A stretch of DNA of 64,000 bases from Bifidobacterium colobi (GTDB lineage: Bacteria > Actinomycetota > Actinomycetes > Actinomycetales > Bifidobacteriaceae), in assembly GCF_018555455.1 (NCBI RefSeq), contig NZ_JAFEJU010000008.1, forward strand, positions 1-64,000. The letters run 5' to 3'. The notes below the pieces were generated by a model. It did no database searches, was not told the origin of the DNA, and worked only from the letters and a program-made list of their open reading frames with translations. Shown here one piece after another: positions 34,509-44,312 of the stretch. The first letter of the stretch is position 1, and the number at the start of each line of letters is the position of its first letter. The position numbers and the translations under genes are program-made.

Positions 34509-35648
34509 TCATCTGGATTTCGAGTAGGCCTCCTGGTAGAGATGCATAAGCCGATTAGCTGTCTTTTTTGATCCATATCCGGCTAAATCAACTAGCTCAT
34601 CGCCCTGATACCGATGATGTGACATTTTGAGTACAGACTTCGCCCATTCAGACGCATCGTCCAGAGGAAGCTGTTTTTCAATGGTTCCTTCAATCCCGAT
34701 TTTCGGGGTCTCGATGGAGCGGATGCACGGGAGACCGGCACACATGGCTTCGATACAGGTCATGCCAAAGCCATCGAACGTGCTGGGCATGGTGAATACG
34801 TCAAGCGCCCAATAGTAGGGTGCCGGAGTATTGGTTGGCCCAGGCATGATCAGCGCATCTGCTACACCATGTTTTTCAGCATATTGCTTGGTTTCCTCCG
34901 CCATAGGGCCATCACCGACCAACAGCAGTTTCGCATGTGCATCCTTGGCAAGCAGATCAGCCAAAATGTCTACCTGAAACAACGGATTCTTGGCGGGCGC
35001 CAGGCGTCCCACCGCACCGAACAACAGCTCATCATCGGCAATATGGAGCATGCGCCGGGTCTCACGTCTCACGCCCTCATTAAAGCGAAAACGTTCGGTA
35101 TCGATCCCATTCTTGATGATTTCGAACCGCTTATTGCCGAACAGATATTCGCCTGCGATTTGCGAGCATGCCAGACGTACCGTAGCGGAATCACCCCATA
35201 GCATACGGCCGAGCTTGTGGGCAATGGTTTTAATGCCACGCGACCCCTCGCCGAAATCGGAGTTATGAGAATGAACAATACGTACCGGGACGCCTTCCTG
35301 TTTGGCGATGTGCGCGTAGACGAAGCCCACACCATTCATGGTGTTGATATGCACCACGTCATAATCGCCGGCCTTGAGCAACCGTCGCCAAGCCCGGGTG
35401 CTTGCCTTAAAACGTGTAGCCAGACCAGGCTTCTCGTTGTGGAACACCGTATAGCGGTGTCCACCAAGACGCCTTATCTCAGCATCATGGGCATCGCTCC
35501 AATCATGCGTGCAGAAGATATCAAAAACAAAACGATCGGCGTCAAGATGCCGCACCGTGTTCATAACGAACTGTTCGATGCCGCCTAATCCCCAACCTTC
35601 GGAGTAATAGAGAATCTTGACATGGCCAGGCTCAGAAGCTTTTGTCAT
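34509..35648 (-). CDS. Glycosyltransferase family 4 (EpsF-like)
   Basis: The 379-residue GT-B enzyme has the N-terminal YYSEGWGLGGIEQFV (donor-domain glycine loop near 15-25), VHINTMNGVG, IVHSHNSDFGEGSR and the C-terminal EX7E-like region (PSTFDGFGMTCIEAMCAGLPCI). GGGAGGA precedes the ATG at 35648. It is the only classical glycosyltransferase in the cluster apart from the priming enzyme. It overlaps the DUF4422 gene by 17 bases. It probably adds the second or later sugar of the repeat unit. Sugar and linkage are unknown. Confidence 0.9.
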   Translation of the reverse strand: MTKASEPGHVKILYYSEGWGLGGIEQFVMNTVRHLDADRFVFDIFCTHDWSDAHDAEIRRLGGHRYTVFHNEKPGLATRFKASTRAWRRLLKAGDYDVVHINTMNGVGFVYAHIAKQEGVPVRIVHSHNSDFGEGSRGIKTIAHKLGRMLWGDSATVRLACSQIAGEYLFGNKRFEIIKNGIDTERFRFNEGVRRETRRMLHIADDELLFGAVGRLAPAKNPLFQVDILADLLAKDAHAKLLLVGDGPMAEETKQYAEKHGVADALIMPGPTNTPAPYYWALDVFTMPSTFDGFGMTCIEAMCAGLPCIRSIETPKIGIEGTIEKQLPLDDASEWAKSVLKMSHHRYQGDELVDLAGYGSKKTANRLMHLYQEAYSKSR

Positions 35649-36450
35649 AAGTCCTCCCGCCAAACTTGGCCATAAGAAAGCCCATGCCCTTCTTCCACCA
35701 GTTCACTGGTTCGGGGCTCACCACAGGAAGCTCTGCGTACGAGTAACCATTTGTCTCCAACCACGGATCAAGCAAACGCTCGCTCACGCGACCCAGGTAC
35801 CGAGCATGAAAGGCATCATACTGAGCTGGATCCAGACGGCGTTCCAGCTCGAATAGAATCGGAAACATCCATGAGCAATATTCATCAAATTTCTGAGCGC
35901 TCATGATGAACATGTTGAAAATATGCGCGCCGCGAGCCTGCATCAGATCATCCCAAGCAAGCACATACTCAGGGGCAAGTTCCATCAGTACCTCGCGGCA
36001 TTTATCGAACTGCACGGCATGGAATGTGTGTGCGTAATGCGAATAAACGGTTTCGATGTAATAATCACGCCGTTTCGCCACAAGAATGTCATGGTTCTCC
36101 AAAAGCCTGCTGACCTCAGAGGAACCGATTACACGATCGAACCGGTCATGCGTGGTTATACGCTGCCATCGGTTCAACGTGGCGAAATGTCTCCGGTAAT
36201 GCACTAAGCCCTTATAGTCGGCTTGGCTGTTTTTCCACATCCAATACAAACCAGTGAGTTCCGAATAATAACCGTTACGATCGGAGATATTGTCTCCAGT
36301 ATCATCACCGGTCATGTCCGCGCATACCTCAGGATGCAAGGCCGCTCCCACGTGCAGTGGCAGATACATGGGATCCGTTGGCATACGGTATGGCTTATGT
36401 GTGGCCACTGCCACACAAATGCTTTTTTCTGGGACCTTCATGGAAATCAC
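35632..36450 (-). CDS. DUF4422 protein, probable glycosyltransferase
   Basis: The protein of 269-272 residues matches DUF4422 exopolysaccharide proteins: CVAVATHKPYRMP near the start, NISDRNGYYSELTGLYWMWKN near 54-74, DYKGLVHYRRHF and FNMFIMSAQKFDEYC. These are thought to be glycosyltransferases. A GTG at 36450 overlaps the DUF4012 stop as GTGA. The ATG at 36441, 10 bases after GGGGA, is an equally good start. It is translationally coupled to its neighbours on both sides. Confidence 0.85.
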   Translation of the reverse strand: MISMKVPEKSICVAVATHKPYRMPTDPMYLPLHVGAALHPEVCADMTGDDTGDNISDRNGYYSELTGLYWMWKNSQADYKGLVHYRRHFATLNRWQRITTHDRFDRVIGSSEVSRLLENHDILVAKRRDYYIETVYSHYAHTFHAVQFDKCREVLMELAPEYVLAWDDLMQARGAHIFNMFIMSAQKFDEYCSWMFPILFELERRLDPAQYDAFHARYLGRVSERLLDPWLETNGYSYAELPVVSPEPVNWWKKGMGFLMAKFGGRTYDKSF

Positions 36451-38285
36451 TTCCCCTCATACACGGTATCGACATCGCGAATCATCGGGGTCTGATCGAA
36501 CTTAAGAGAGGCTGCACCTGGAGCAGTCGTTACGTCAAAGTCCAAAGTGACTGAACTGGCCGGTTCAATAACGATGCGACCGTTGTACGCCATGCGATCC
36601 TTGCGCTGCACGGTCTCGAATTGATCACCATTCGAAGTGGCGATGTTCGAGATGGATCCTCCGACCGGCGCATACAAAGCAACAGCATTGTGTGCCGCTC
36701 CCCCAGTTTCCATCACAATGTATGTAGCCAATGAACCGACCTGTGAATATGGCAACGTATTCGTAAAGGTAACCTGAACATGGTATTGCGCTGAACCATC
36801 TTCCGCTGTACCCGTTTTCGTTACCACGGTCTTACGGTCAATGTAATAGTCAATCTTCGTGGCCTTCGTATCATTGAGATACATGCCGACCACAGGCTTC
36901 TTTGCATCGGAGGTAACTTCGCCGCTCACTCCCATGTCACGTAACGCCCGCTGATCCTCCTTATGGAAGGACCAGAAATACAGATGACGTTTCTCAGCCA
37001 TCTTCATCATGGTCTTTGCCATCTTCAGCATGGATTTCGCATCCATCTTCGAGAACATATTGTGAACCGTCTGGGAAGCCGTCAACGCAAAATATGCATC
37101 CTGCTGTTCCACAGGCACTTCCTGATAGACCCCGTTAAGCAGAAATGCCGCGGCATTCGTTCCATCGAGTACGCGTCCATCTGGCATGGTCACACTTCCG
37201 GTAACACCCATAAGCGCCTGTAATGCAACCGGATCCATGGACATCACGCCATCCGATTCACCACCGAAGGACTCCTGCTTCCAGTTCTCGGCCATGTACT
37301 GTGCCAGCTGCGGGAAATCAGGAATCATCGTGTAATCGTTCGTGATATGCCCCGGCCAAATGCTGTCATACAACTCCGCATCACCTTGTTGTACATACTG
37401 ATCGACATTGACGGTATGGAACTCCTTGTTTGAATGGAAGTCGCCCACCGTAATCTTGCCATTCTCAGCATGGACGGAACCAACGGAACCGATCAGGCCA
37501 CCGGTAGAACGAATCTCGGAATTGGTCTGGGCAATAAGCACATAGTTTCTGGCACCATTCGATCCGATAAATGGCGGCAGCATGTTGATGACACCCGTAA
37601 GCTGGTTGAGCTTGCCGGAAAGATTGGAAAACTGTGTCTTTCCCTTGCTTAACGCTGTTTGAATCTGACCGATGTGAGCGTCCGGCAGGTTCTCGATACG
37701 CTTCGACTGTGCCTTTACTTGATTATTTGCCTTCGTTATGCGATTCGCGGCAGTGATAATCGGCTTAGTATTGAGCTGCCCATCATCACTTTTCAGATCG
37801 GCGTTCATCAAGTCCTTCACCGTGGTATTCAGCAACGGCAAAGTCTGATGGGAAAAGTCATCGAGCACATCCACAGCCACGCGCACCGACTTGATGTCGG
37901 AACCGTATACCGGCACTTTCTCGGCCATATCCCATTGCCAACCGCTCAAATCGGACTTTGCCGCCGAAGCCTCGGCCTGCACGGTGTTCACAATGGGGTC
38001 AAGCTTCGTCACTGTTGTCGTCAGATCGCCGTCTTTGACGGTTTTCACCGTGTCAATTACCGTATTCAGATGAGCCTTCGCGCTCATGGCCTGTCGATAC
38101 ATGGAATAGCCCAGTGCGCCCAAAGCTGCACACAACGTCAAGACCACGACAAGTACAATCCAAGGCCACACATGATGCTTTTTCGGCAAAGCAACAGCGG
38201 CATGATGCGCCGTCTTGCCGTTATGCTTGCCCGCATATTGTGAAGTGCCACCAGTTTTCTTGGAAGGCTTACCAAAAAACGCCAT
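36447..38285 (-). CDS. DUF4012 membrane-anchored extracellular protein
   Basis: The 612-residue protein has a cytoplasmic basic tail, one membrane helix near 43-66 (WPWIVLVVVLTLCAALGALG) and a large outer domain. The DUF4012 pattern is seen in NYVLIAQTNSEIRSTGGLIGSVG near 247-270 and in PQLAQYMAENW. These proteins recur next to priming transferases in bifidobacterial polymer clusters. A role in export or chain-length control is plausible but unproven. It follows the priming transferase after 60 bases. Confidence 0.85.
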   Translation of the reverse strand: MAFFGKPSKKTGGTSQYAGKHNGKTAHHAAVALPKKHHVWPWIVLVVVLTLCAALGALGYSMYRQAMSAKAHLNTVIDTVKTVKDGDLTTTVTKLDPIVNTVQAEASAAKSDLSGWQWDMAEKVPVYGSDIKSVRVAVDVLDDFSHQTLPLLNTTVKDLMNADLKSDDGQLNTKPIITAANRITKANNQVKAQSKRIENLPDAHIGQIQTALSKGKTQFSNLSGKLNQLTGVINMLPPFIGSNGARNYVLIAQTNSEIRSTGGLIGSVGSVHAENGKITVGDFHSNKEFHTVNVDQYVQQGDAELYDSIWPGHITNDYTMIPDFPQLAQYMAENWKQESFGGESDGVMSMDPVALQALMGVTGSVTMPDGRVLDGTNAAAFLLNGVYQEVPVEQQDAYFALTASQTVHNMFSKMDAKSMLKMAKTMMKMAEKRHLYFWSFHKEDQRALRDMGVSGEVTSDAKKPVVGMYLNDTKATKIDYYIDRKTVVTKTGTAEDGSAQYHVQVTFTNTLPYSQVGSLATYIVMETGGAAHNAVALYAPVGGSISNIATSNGDQFETVQRKDRMAYNGRIVIEPASSVTLDFDVTTAPGAASLKFDQTPMIRDVDTVYEGK

Positions 38286-38345
38286 AGAGAGACCATTCCT
38301 TTCTTCAATGCATCATGCTCTGCTCATCAAAAAACGATGAGCGGT

Positions 38346-39800
38346 TTAATACGCGCCACTGCCACGAATCACCACGGCAACCGTTTTGATGAGAATCGCC
38401 AAATCGGTCATTAGCGACCAGTTTTCTACGTAATTCACATCCAAGAATTCAGCATCAGCCTGGCTGAGGTTCGATCGGCCTGAAATCTGCCAAGGGCCGG
38501 TGATGCCTGGTTTAACAAGCAAACGAGTGGAATATAGTGGACCATACTGTTCCACTTCATACCGTTGCTGTGGTCTGGGACCCACCAGAGACATATCGCC
38601 ACGCAGCACATTAATCAATTGAGGTAATTCATCGATCGATGTTTTGCGTATTATTCTGCCTACGCGTGTGATGCGGGGATCATTCTTCGGTTTAAACAAA
38701 ATGCCATGGTTCTCACCCATCTGTTGGGCCAACGCCGCATCCATTTTGTCTGCGTGCACACGCATGGAACGTAGTTTCAGACACTGGAACGGCTTGCCGT
38801 GCAAGCCGATGCGCTCCTGCTTATACAGCACCGGGCCGCCATCCTCAAATTTGATGGCTATAGCCGCACCAATCATTACTATTGACGCAGGAATAAGAGC
38901 AATGAATGCTACCACAATATCGATAAGACGCTTCACACATCTCACCGGCCATGAATATTGCGGTAAATCTGCAGAAAGCACCGGCATGGAGGTATTGCTC
39001 CGCAGCACCAGGTGCCCGCTTCCCAAATCAGCCACTGCGGCAGTAACCGCAAGCTCCATATTCAGCGATTCAACGGCCAGAGACAATGTGCGCATCGTTT
39101 CGGAATCGCGGGTAAGAACATCGGTAATAAGCACCACGCTTACACCCCTCGAACGAGCAATCTGTGGCAGTTTGGCATTCAAAGGGATTATCTGCAGGTT
39201 ACAATCCAACTGTTGGCCATCGAAGGACGCATCAACAAGAAACTGCGCAGCATCTGCATCCGCGGAGGCCTTCGCCTGTGCAATCGGACAAACCGCCACA
39301 GGTTTATATCCAAGAGCCTTTCCACCTTCGCTAGTCAATGTACGTATTGCATGACAAATTGCCTGAGGAGAACCAACTATGAGGGTCGAATACATGCATT
39401 CGCCCTTACGACGATTGGCATGCAGAGCACGTCTCATCAACCAGCGTTCAATGCAGGTGGCAACGCAAGCAATCAACGGGGCAATAACAACAAGCCTACG
39501 AGGTAATTCCACATTCGCAATAAAACCAACGGAGCATAGCACCACCAACTCCGCTAATAATGCGGTCAGAATTTTTGCGTATAAGCTGTATCCTTCGCTC
39601 ATCACGTGATGCTGGTATGTGTGTGAAAACAGCAGGCACAGCACCCACGTTCCCGCAAACACCAATGGAATGACAATCCCGCCGTTCACCATGGCATGAG
39701 TCACCGCATGCAACAATCTTGGGGAAAGTAGCAGAACAATAGCGCAAGAGGCCAGCATTATGGCAGCATCAACCACAATCAGCGCAGCGGTAAATGTCAC
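38346..39800 (-). CDS. Polyprenyl-phosphate sugar-1-phosphate transferase, C-terminal part after a G9 frameshift
   Basis: This segment holds the membrane part and the catalytic domain of an exopolysaccharide priming transferase, which links the first sugar phosphate to undecaprenyl phosphate. Four membrane helices lie in the first 115 residues. A fifth precedes the bacterial sugar-transferase domain, with FEDGGPVLYKQERIGLHGKPF, KTSIDELPQLINVLRGDMSLVGPRPQ and PGITGPWQISGRS. No ribosome site precedes the GTG at 39800. The frame runs open upstream of 39800 to the G9 tract at 39960-39968, where it falls out of register with a well-started N-terminal frame. Ten G would give one protein of about 609 residues from the ATG at 40174. 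As sequenced, expression is likely off. Confidence 0.88.
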   Translation of the reverse strand: MTFTAALIVVDAAIMLASCAIVLLLSPRLLHAVTHAMVNGGIVIPLVFAGTWVLCLLFSHTYQHHVMSEGYSLYAKILTALLAELVVLCSVGFIANVELPRRLVVIAPLIACVATCIERWLMRRALHANRRKGECMYSTLIVGSPQAICHAIRTLTSEGGKALGYKPVAVCPIAQAKASADADAAQFLVDASFDGQQLDCNLQIIPLNAKLPQIARSRGVSVVLITDVLTRDSETMRTLSLAVESLNMELAVTAAVADLGSGHLVLRSNTSMPVLSADLPQYSWPVRCVKRLIDIVVAFIALIPASIVMIGAAIAIKFEDGGPVLYKQERIGLHGKPFQCLKLRSMRVHADKMDAALAQQMGENHGILFKPKNDPRITRVGRIIRKTSIDELPQLINVLRGDMSLVGPRPQQRYEVEQYGPLYSTRLLVKPGITGPWQISGRSNLSQADAEFLDVNYVENWSLMTDLAILIKTVAVVIRGSGAY

Positions 39801-39946
39801 CTGCCAGACAGGTGTACGACTGGAACGAACACGTATATTCCCCGTTCCGTCATTGGATCGTATTTCACGTACACGGGTGAATGAGGTTGTTCCTGCCGAG
39901 CCGTTTACATCATCGGAAACGGCCTGTACATCCTTGAGAGATGAGC

Positions 39947-40174
39947 CTAGATTAGGGCACCCCCCCCCGCGGACTTTTCTTCTAGGGTGGAGTTGGGCTC
40001 AAGATGGAGAGTTACGTCGTCTTGAGACTGCTCATCTACGCCAAACACAACGCTGGCAACACGTGCCCCAGTACGAGTGGCATCCGTCATGGGAATAGCT
40101 TGGGTCGCTAGAAAGTCGTTATCATACAGCGACTTTCTAGTAGCTTCTGAATCATGCCATCCCGATTGCGGCAT
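39947..40174 (-). pseudogene. N-terminal part of the priming transferase, out of frame
   Basis: The ATG at 40174 has AAGGAG seven bases upstream and opens MPQSGWHDSEATRKSLYDND... The frame passes the G9 tract (read as AGGG) and stops at a TAG at 39947, after 75 residues. The segment is hydrophilic, as expected for the cytoplasmic tail of a priming transferase. Adding one G, or removing two, would continue it through CPNLGSSLKDVQ into the membrane domain downstream with no intervening stop. Confidence 0.75.
39960..39968 (-). repeat. G9 homopolymer, candidate phase-variation tract
   Basis: Nine consecutive C on the plus strand (G on the coding strand) lie inside the priming transferase reading frame. 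Homopolymers of this length slip readily during replication. The two half-genes are in register only with 7 or 10 G, so 9 is an off state. Confidence 0.8.
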
Positions 40175-40293
40175 TCTCACACTCCTTCCACTCCTCTCCC
40201 AGAGGGCATCAAGTTAAATATACTATGCCCCCCCATCCATACCTTTGCATCGATTCGACAAACACATTTCATACCATTTACATTCTGGAAGTA
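40175..40293 (-). promoter_or_regulatory. Leader region of the exopolysaccharide cluster
   Basis: This 119-base gap between ftsQ and the priming transferase carries a TATATT that could be a -10 box, a G7 run just upstream of it (40228-40234), and an inverted repeat gggcat/atgccc (40205-40210/40225-40230). No good -35 is visible, so an independent promoter is possible but unproven. Read-through from ftsQ is an alternative. Confidence 0.4.
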
Positions 40294-41526
40294 TCACTTC
40301 AATATCGGTCGACTGGGCGCGGAAACATCCACCTGCTTGTAGTTACCGATCACGTTCGGATCGTTCAGGATTTTGTCGACTTCCGCCATTTTGAGCTTCA
40401 GCTGCGAGGAATCACCCCAAACAATCACATGCTCGCCATTGTTCAGCGTGGTGGTCACCGAATCCTGTGTTGCCACCGTCACCTTGGTAATCTGTTGGCG
40501 CATCGATTCCGGGAGCGAACCCAAAATGGTCAACGCGCCTTTCAAGGAACGGCTTTTGAGGCTTGTTTCCACGTTCTTGACTTCAATCACCGGAATGCCT
40601 TGGGTGTCCGCGTTTTTCACGGAGTTCAGCACACGTCCCTGACTGTCCACGGCGGTCAGCGTGTCGCCGCTTTTCAACATGGCGGTCGGCTTTTGCGCGG
40701 TAACCGTCACGTTCAAGGATTTAGGGAAATGCTTGGAGACTTTCGCCTCGCTGACCCCCGGAATGGCTTTCAACTGGTCGGCAACATCGCTGGAAGACAC
40801 CAAAAACAGTGATTTGCCGGACTGCTTATCCGCAATATCATGAATGGTTTGTTCGCTCACCCATTCATTGGCGCCGGCCACGCTGATCGCATTGGATTCC
40901 AATCGGAACACCGAAGAGAACAGCAGCAGCCAGGTCAAACCGGCAGTCGCAGCTGCAATCACAACCGCAATAGCCACACGAGCGGCGATAACCCGCACGC
41001 TCGCCTGTTTACGCTCTTTCGAACGTGCGGTGAAATCAACGACTTTCGGGCGAGATGCCACACCCAACGGTCCCGTGGTCTGGTGCAGCGTCTCCGCGAC
41101 ATAATCCTCACTGCGTAAAGCTCGCGCATCGACGAATGCGCCTGCCTTGCCTTTGGCAACCGTGACATCCAACGGCTGCTGCAGATGCTGTTCGTCGTGC
41201 GAAGCCACGCTCCGAGGTTTGCGCTGCTTACGTGGACCGCCTAATTCATGCGGCTTACGCGTATTGCGCAACGCGCGAGTACTACCGCTGCGCGAAGTCT
41301 TCGACTGATGCGATTCGATAACACGAGCCTTGCGCTTCGTGCCTTTACCGGTTCCCTTGCTCACGCCGGTGCCGCTACCGCTCACCGACCGTGCAGTGGC
41401 ACCGGAAATCTTCTTCGCGCGGGCAGTGGAACCCGCGGAGGAACTCGCAGCGGAGCCAGCAGTCGACCTCGCTCCAGAACCGGACTGCGTGCGGCCGCCC
41501 GAGGAGCTGACCGTACGACCGGCCAT
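40294..41526 (-). CDS. ftsQ: Cell division protein FtsQ
   Basis: The 410-residue divisome protein has a long basic, Ser/Gly/Thr-rich cytoplasmic tail (first ~185 residues), one membrane helix near 185-207, then a POTRA-type domain (FRLESNAISVAGANEWVSEQTI) and the FtsQ beta domain (FPKSLNVTVTAQKPTAML). The tail is far longer than in E. coli, as in other actinobacteria. Its ATG overlaps the murC stop by one base (TAATG). It is the last gene of the dcw cluster and ftsZ does not follow. Confidence 0.92.
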   Translation of the reverse strand: MAGRTVSSSGGRTQSGSGARSTAGSAASSSAGSTARAKKISGATARSVSGSGTGVSKGTGKGTKRKARVIESHQSKTSRSGSTRALRNTRKPHELGGPRKQRKPRSVASHDEQHLQQPLDVTVAKGKAGAFVDARALRSEDYVAETLHQTTGPLGVASRPKVVDFTARSKERKQASVRVIAARVAIAVVIAAATAGLTWLLLFSSVFRLESNAISVAGANEWVSEQTIHDIADKQSGKSLFLVSSSDVADQLKAIPGVSEAKVSKHFPKSLNVTVTAQKPTAMLKSGDTLTAVDSQGRVLNSVKNADTQGIPVIEVKNVETSLKSRSLKGALTILGSLPESMRQQITKVTVATQDSVTTTLNNGEHVIVWGDSSQLKLKMAEVDKILNDPNVIGNYKQVDVSAPSRPILK

Positions 41527-43064
41527 TATTCGCAGCTCTCCCGGTGCGCTTCAAGAGCCGTGAGCAGCACCTGATCCATATCGGTGATGTCGCCTGCACC
41601 AACGGTGAAAATCACATCGCCATGATGAGCACGCATGGCCATCATCTTGGCAGCCAAGCACATGTCGTCCACCGCCTGAATCCATGAATCATCGGTATCG
41701 TCCTTCAGCCCCTGAGCCGCGTCGACAATGGTGTCCGGACCGACATCCGGGAAATCCTCCTGCTTTTCGCGAGCCGGGAAGATACCGGTTACGATCACAT
41801 CGTCGGCCTTCGCCAGCGCCTCGGCGAATTGGCGCGCGAAGAACTGAGTGCGCGAGAACAGATGCGGCTGGAACAGCACACGAATCACGGAATCAGGATA
41901 ACGACGGCGGGCCGCGTCGAGCAAGGCGGCGATTTCGGTGGGATGATGTGCGTAATCATCCACGACGGTAACCTGCTTGACCGTGCCACGCACTTGGAAT
42001 CGGCGGGCCGCACCAAGGAAGCTGCCTGCAGCCTGAGCAGCGTCGGCCGGCTTGACGCCCAGCAGTACCGCTGCACTGATGGCAGCGGCGGCATTGCGTG
42101 CGTTATGAATGCCCGGAACCTTCAATGTGACACTCTGGCACACCGGTTCGCCGCCGGTGACTGCTGCCGGCAATTCCAAGGTCAGCTGCTCGGTACCGCT
42201 GCCGGCGGTCTCGTTTTCCGAAGAGATGGCCACCAACGAGGCGCCAGCCAAATCAGGAAGCTGGTCTTCCGGCGTGGTGCCGTATACCACCGTGTGCGCC
42301 TTTACCGTGTCAGGCAACGCTTCGAATACGGCAAGCGCATCCGGATCGTCACCGCAGATCACCACATGGCCTGTGGCATGTTCGGCATGGTTCACGAATG
42401 CGGCACGGTAATGCGCCTCGTCACCATAGTGGTCCAGATGATCCGCTTCGCAATTGGTGATGATGGCGATGGTCGGATGATATTTGGCGAAGCTGCCGTC
42501 GGATTCGTCCGCCTCTGCCACCAGCATGCTGCCTGCGCCGGCGTGGCCGCCATCCAGCGTACTGCCGTCCGGGCCTTGAATGGAACCGCCGATGGCATAG
42601 CTGGGGTCCATGCCAGTCTGCACCAGAATGTGCGCCAGCATGGAGCTGGTGGTGGTCTTGCCGTGCGCGCCCGCCACCGTAACGGCCTGCTTGCCGTTCA
42701 TCAGCAGTGCCAGAATGTCGCTGCGGTGCACAATGGGAATACCGGCGGCATGAGCGGCAACGATCTCCGGGTTATCCGGTTTGATGGCGCTGGAGTAGAC
42801 CACCGTGGAGGCTCCGGCCACATTCTCGGCCTTCTGCCCGAATTCCACACCAATGCCCAACGATTCCAAACGATCGGTTTTGGCACTGTGTTCGCGGTCC
42901 GAACCGTCGACCGCAACGCCTTCAGCGTGCAGCATCTCGGCCAGTACACTCATACCGGCTCCACCGATTCCAATGAAATGCGTGGCCCCCAGATTGCTGG
43001 GCTTCGCCTGTGCGTCGAACGCGGCACGAGTGGGATCAAGCACGATGGTTTGTTCTTGAGACAA
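41526..43064 (-). CDS. murC: UDP-N-acetylmuramate--L-alanine ligase
   Basis: MurC adds L-alanine to UDP-MurNAc with ATP. The 512-residue protein has HFIGIGGAGMS near 30, the P-loop VAGAHGKTTTSSML near 130, EADESDGS, NCEADHLDHYGD and VDDYAHHPTEI near 365. It starts with TTG at 43064, six bases after AAGGAG, and no better ATG is near. It lies between murG and ftsQ in the usual actinobacterial order. Confidence 0.96.
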   Translation of the reverse strand: MSQEQTIVLDPTRAAFDAQAKPSNLGATHFIGIGGAGMSVLAEMLHAEGVAVDGSDREHSAKTDRLESLGIGVEFGQKAENVAGASTVVYSSAIKPDNPEIVAAHAAGIPIVHRSDILALLMNGKQAVTVAGAHGKTTTSSMLAHILVQTGMDPSYAIGGSIQGPDGSTLDGGHAGAGSMLVAEADESDGSFAKYHPTIAIITNCEADHLDHYGDEAHYRAAFVNHAEHATGHVVICGDDPDALAVFEALPDTVKAHTVVYGTTPEDQLPDLAGASLVAISSENETAGSGTEQLTLELPAAVTGGEPVCQSVTLKVPGIHNARNAAAAISAAVLLGVKPADAAQAAGSFLGAARRFQVRGTVKQVTVVDDYAHHPTEIAALLDAARRRYPDSVIRVLFQPHLFSRTQFFARQFAEALAKADDVIVTGIFPAREKQEDFPDVGPDTIVDAAQGLKDDTDDSWIQAVDDMCLAAKMMAMRAHHGDVIFTVGAGDITDMDQVLLTALEAHRESCE

Positions 43065-43111
43065 TTGACTCTCCTTGAAGGATTATTCCTGAGCACATAT
43101 TGTATGCCGTC

Positions 43112-44296
43112 CTAGGCAGTGCGCGCATGGGCAAGCTCCAGAATCCGTTTCGCCATGATCTGCGCTGCGTCTCGAATGCCATACTGCCAGGCTTTGCGGC
43201 CGAACTCGGCGAGCTGCTCACGATTGGCCAGCAAACCGGGAACATGCTCACGCACCCATGCCGGGGTCATGTCTTTATCCGCCACAAGAATGCCGCCGCC
43301 AGCCTCGACAACCGGTTCGGCATTGAAACGCTGTTCGCCGTTGCCGATGGGCAGGGGCACGTAAATCGCCGGCAGACCCAGTGCAGCAAGCTCGGAAACC
43401 GATCCTGCGCCGGAACGGCAAATCACCAAATCGGCGCACGCGAACGCAAGGTCGATGCGCTCAAGATATTCGGCAACATGGTAGTCACCTTGACCGGCTG
43501 AGTCCGCACCCAATCCGGTCAATACATCAGCGCCGGCCGAAGCAGTGACCAGATCACGCACTTCCTGAATCTTGCCACGACCAGTCAGATGAATGACCTG
43601 TGCATGCGGCAGCAAATCCGCCGCCGAAGCGGCAATCGCACGGTTAAGACTCTGCGCACCCAGCGATCCACCGGTCACCACTACCAGCGGACGGTCGGGA
43701 TCCACACCGAGTTGAGCCGCAGCCTCTCGGCGTACCGCTCCCCTATCCTGTTCAAAACGGTTGGCCAGTTCGGCGATGGCAGGGCGCAACGGCAACCCCA
43801 CTCGCTCAATACGAGCGCCTGCCGCCGGCTTCAGACCCGTGTGCTCATATACGGTGCCGATGAAATCCGCCCAGCGTGCCCCGAGCTTGTTCGCCATGCC
43901 TGCGCGGGCATTCTGCTCGTGAATGGCGATGGGAATGCCCATCTTATGGGCCGTGGCATACACCGGCGCCGATGCATAGCCGCCGAAGCCTGCCACCACA
44001 TCAGCATGCCTGTGCTCGAGAATGCTGCGCACCTTGGCGGTCTCACGCTTCCACTTCACAGGGAATTTCAGCATGTACAGGTTCGGACGGCGCGGAAACG
44101 GCACTTTCTCCACGGTGTCCAGTTCATAACCAGCGTTGGGAACCAAATCCTTTTCCAATCCCACGGCAGTACCCACCACGGTGACTGTGGCTTGGGGGTC
44201 AATGTCGGTGATGGCATCGGCTACCGCGAGCAAAGGATTCACATGACCGGCGGTACCGCCGCCGGCAAGAACGATATGAGCTGTTCCTTCAATCAT
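43112..44296 (-). CDS. murG: Lipid II synthase (undecaprenyl-PP-MurNAc-pentapeptide GlcNAc transferase)
   Basis: MurG transfers GlcNAc from UDP-GlcNAc to lipid I at the inner face of the membrane. Motifs are [20 protein letters not shown] near 8, [13 protein letters not shown] near 115, [13 protein letters not shown] near 193 and the donor site [17 protein letters not shown] near 285. I chose the ATG at 44296, 17 bases after the ftsW stop; an ATG at 44320 also exists. Neither has a strong ribosome site, so coupling to ftsW is likely. Confidence 0.95.
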   Translation of the reverse strand: MIEGTAHIVLAGGGTAGHVNPLLAVADAITDIDPQATVTVVGTAVGLEKDLVPNAGYELDTVEKVPFPRRPNLYMLKFPVKWKRETAKVRSILEHRHADVVAGFGGYASAPVYATAHKMGIPIAIHEQNARAGMANKLGARWADFIGTVYEHTGLKPAAGARIERVGLPLRPAIAELANRFEQDRGAVRREAAAQLGVDPDRPLVVVTGGSLGAQSLNRAIAASAADLLPHAQVIHLTGRGKIQEVRDLVTASAGADVLTGLGADSAGQGDYHVAEYLERIDLAFACADLVICRSGAGSVSELAALGLPAIYVPLPIGNGEQRFNAEPVVEAGGGILVADKDMTPAWVREHVPGLLANREQLAEFGRKAWQYGIRDAAQIMAKRILELAHARTA

Positions 44297-44312
44297 GACT
44301 ACTGAGTCTACT

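Noticed and set aside
40109..40141. An 11-bp inverted repeat (ctagaaagtcg/cgactttctag) taken as a terminator
   Set aside because: It lies inside the N-terminal coding part of the priming transferase and has no T-run.
39800..40180. The N-terminal 75-codon frame as a separate small protein gene
   Set aside because: Its stop lies just beyond the G9 run and the downstream frame lacks a start. One split gene explains both better.
26160..40180. The polymer cluster as cargo of the tmRNA-integrated element
   Set aside because: No second attachment-site copy was seen, and the cluster is anchored to the dcw genes on its other side. A link to the integrase cannot be supported.
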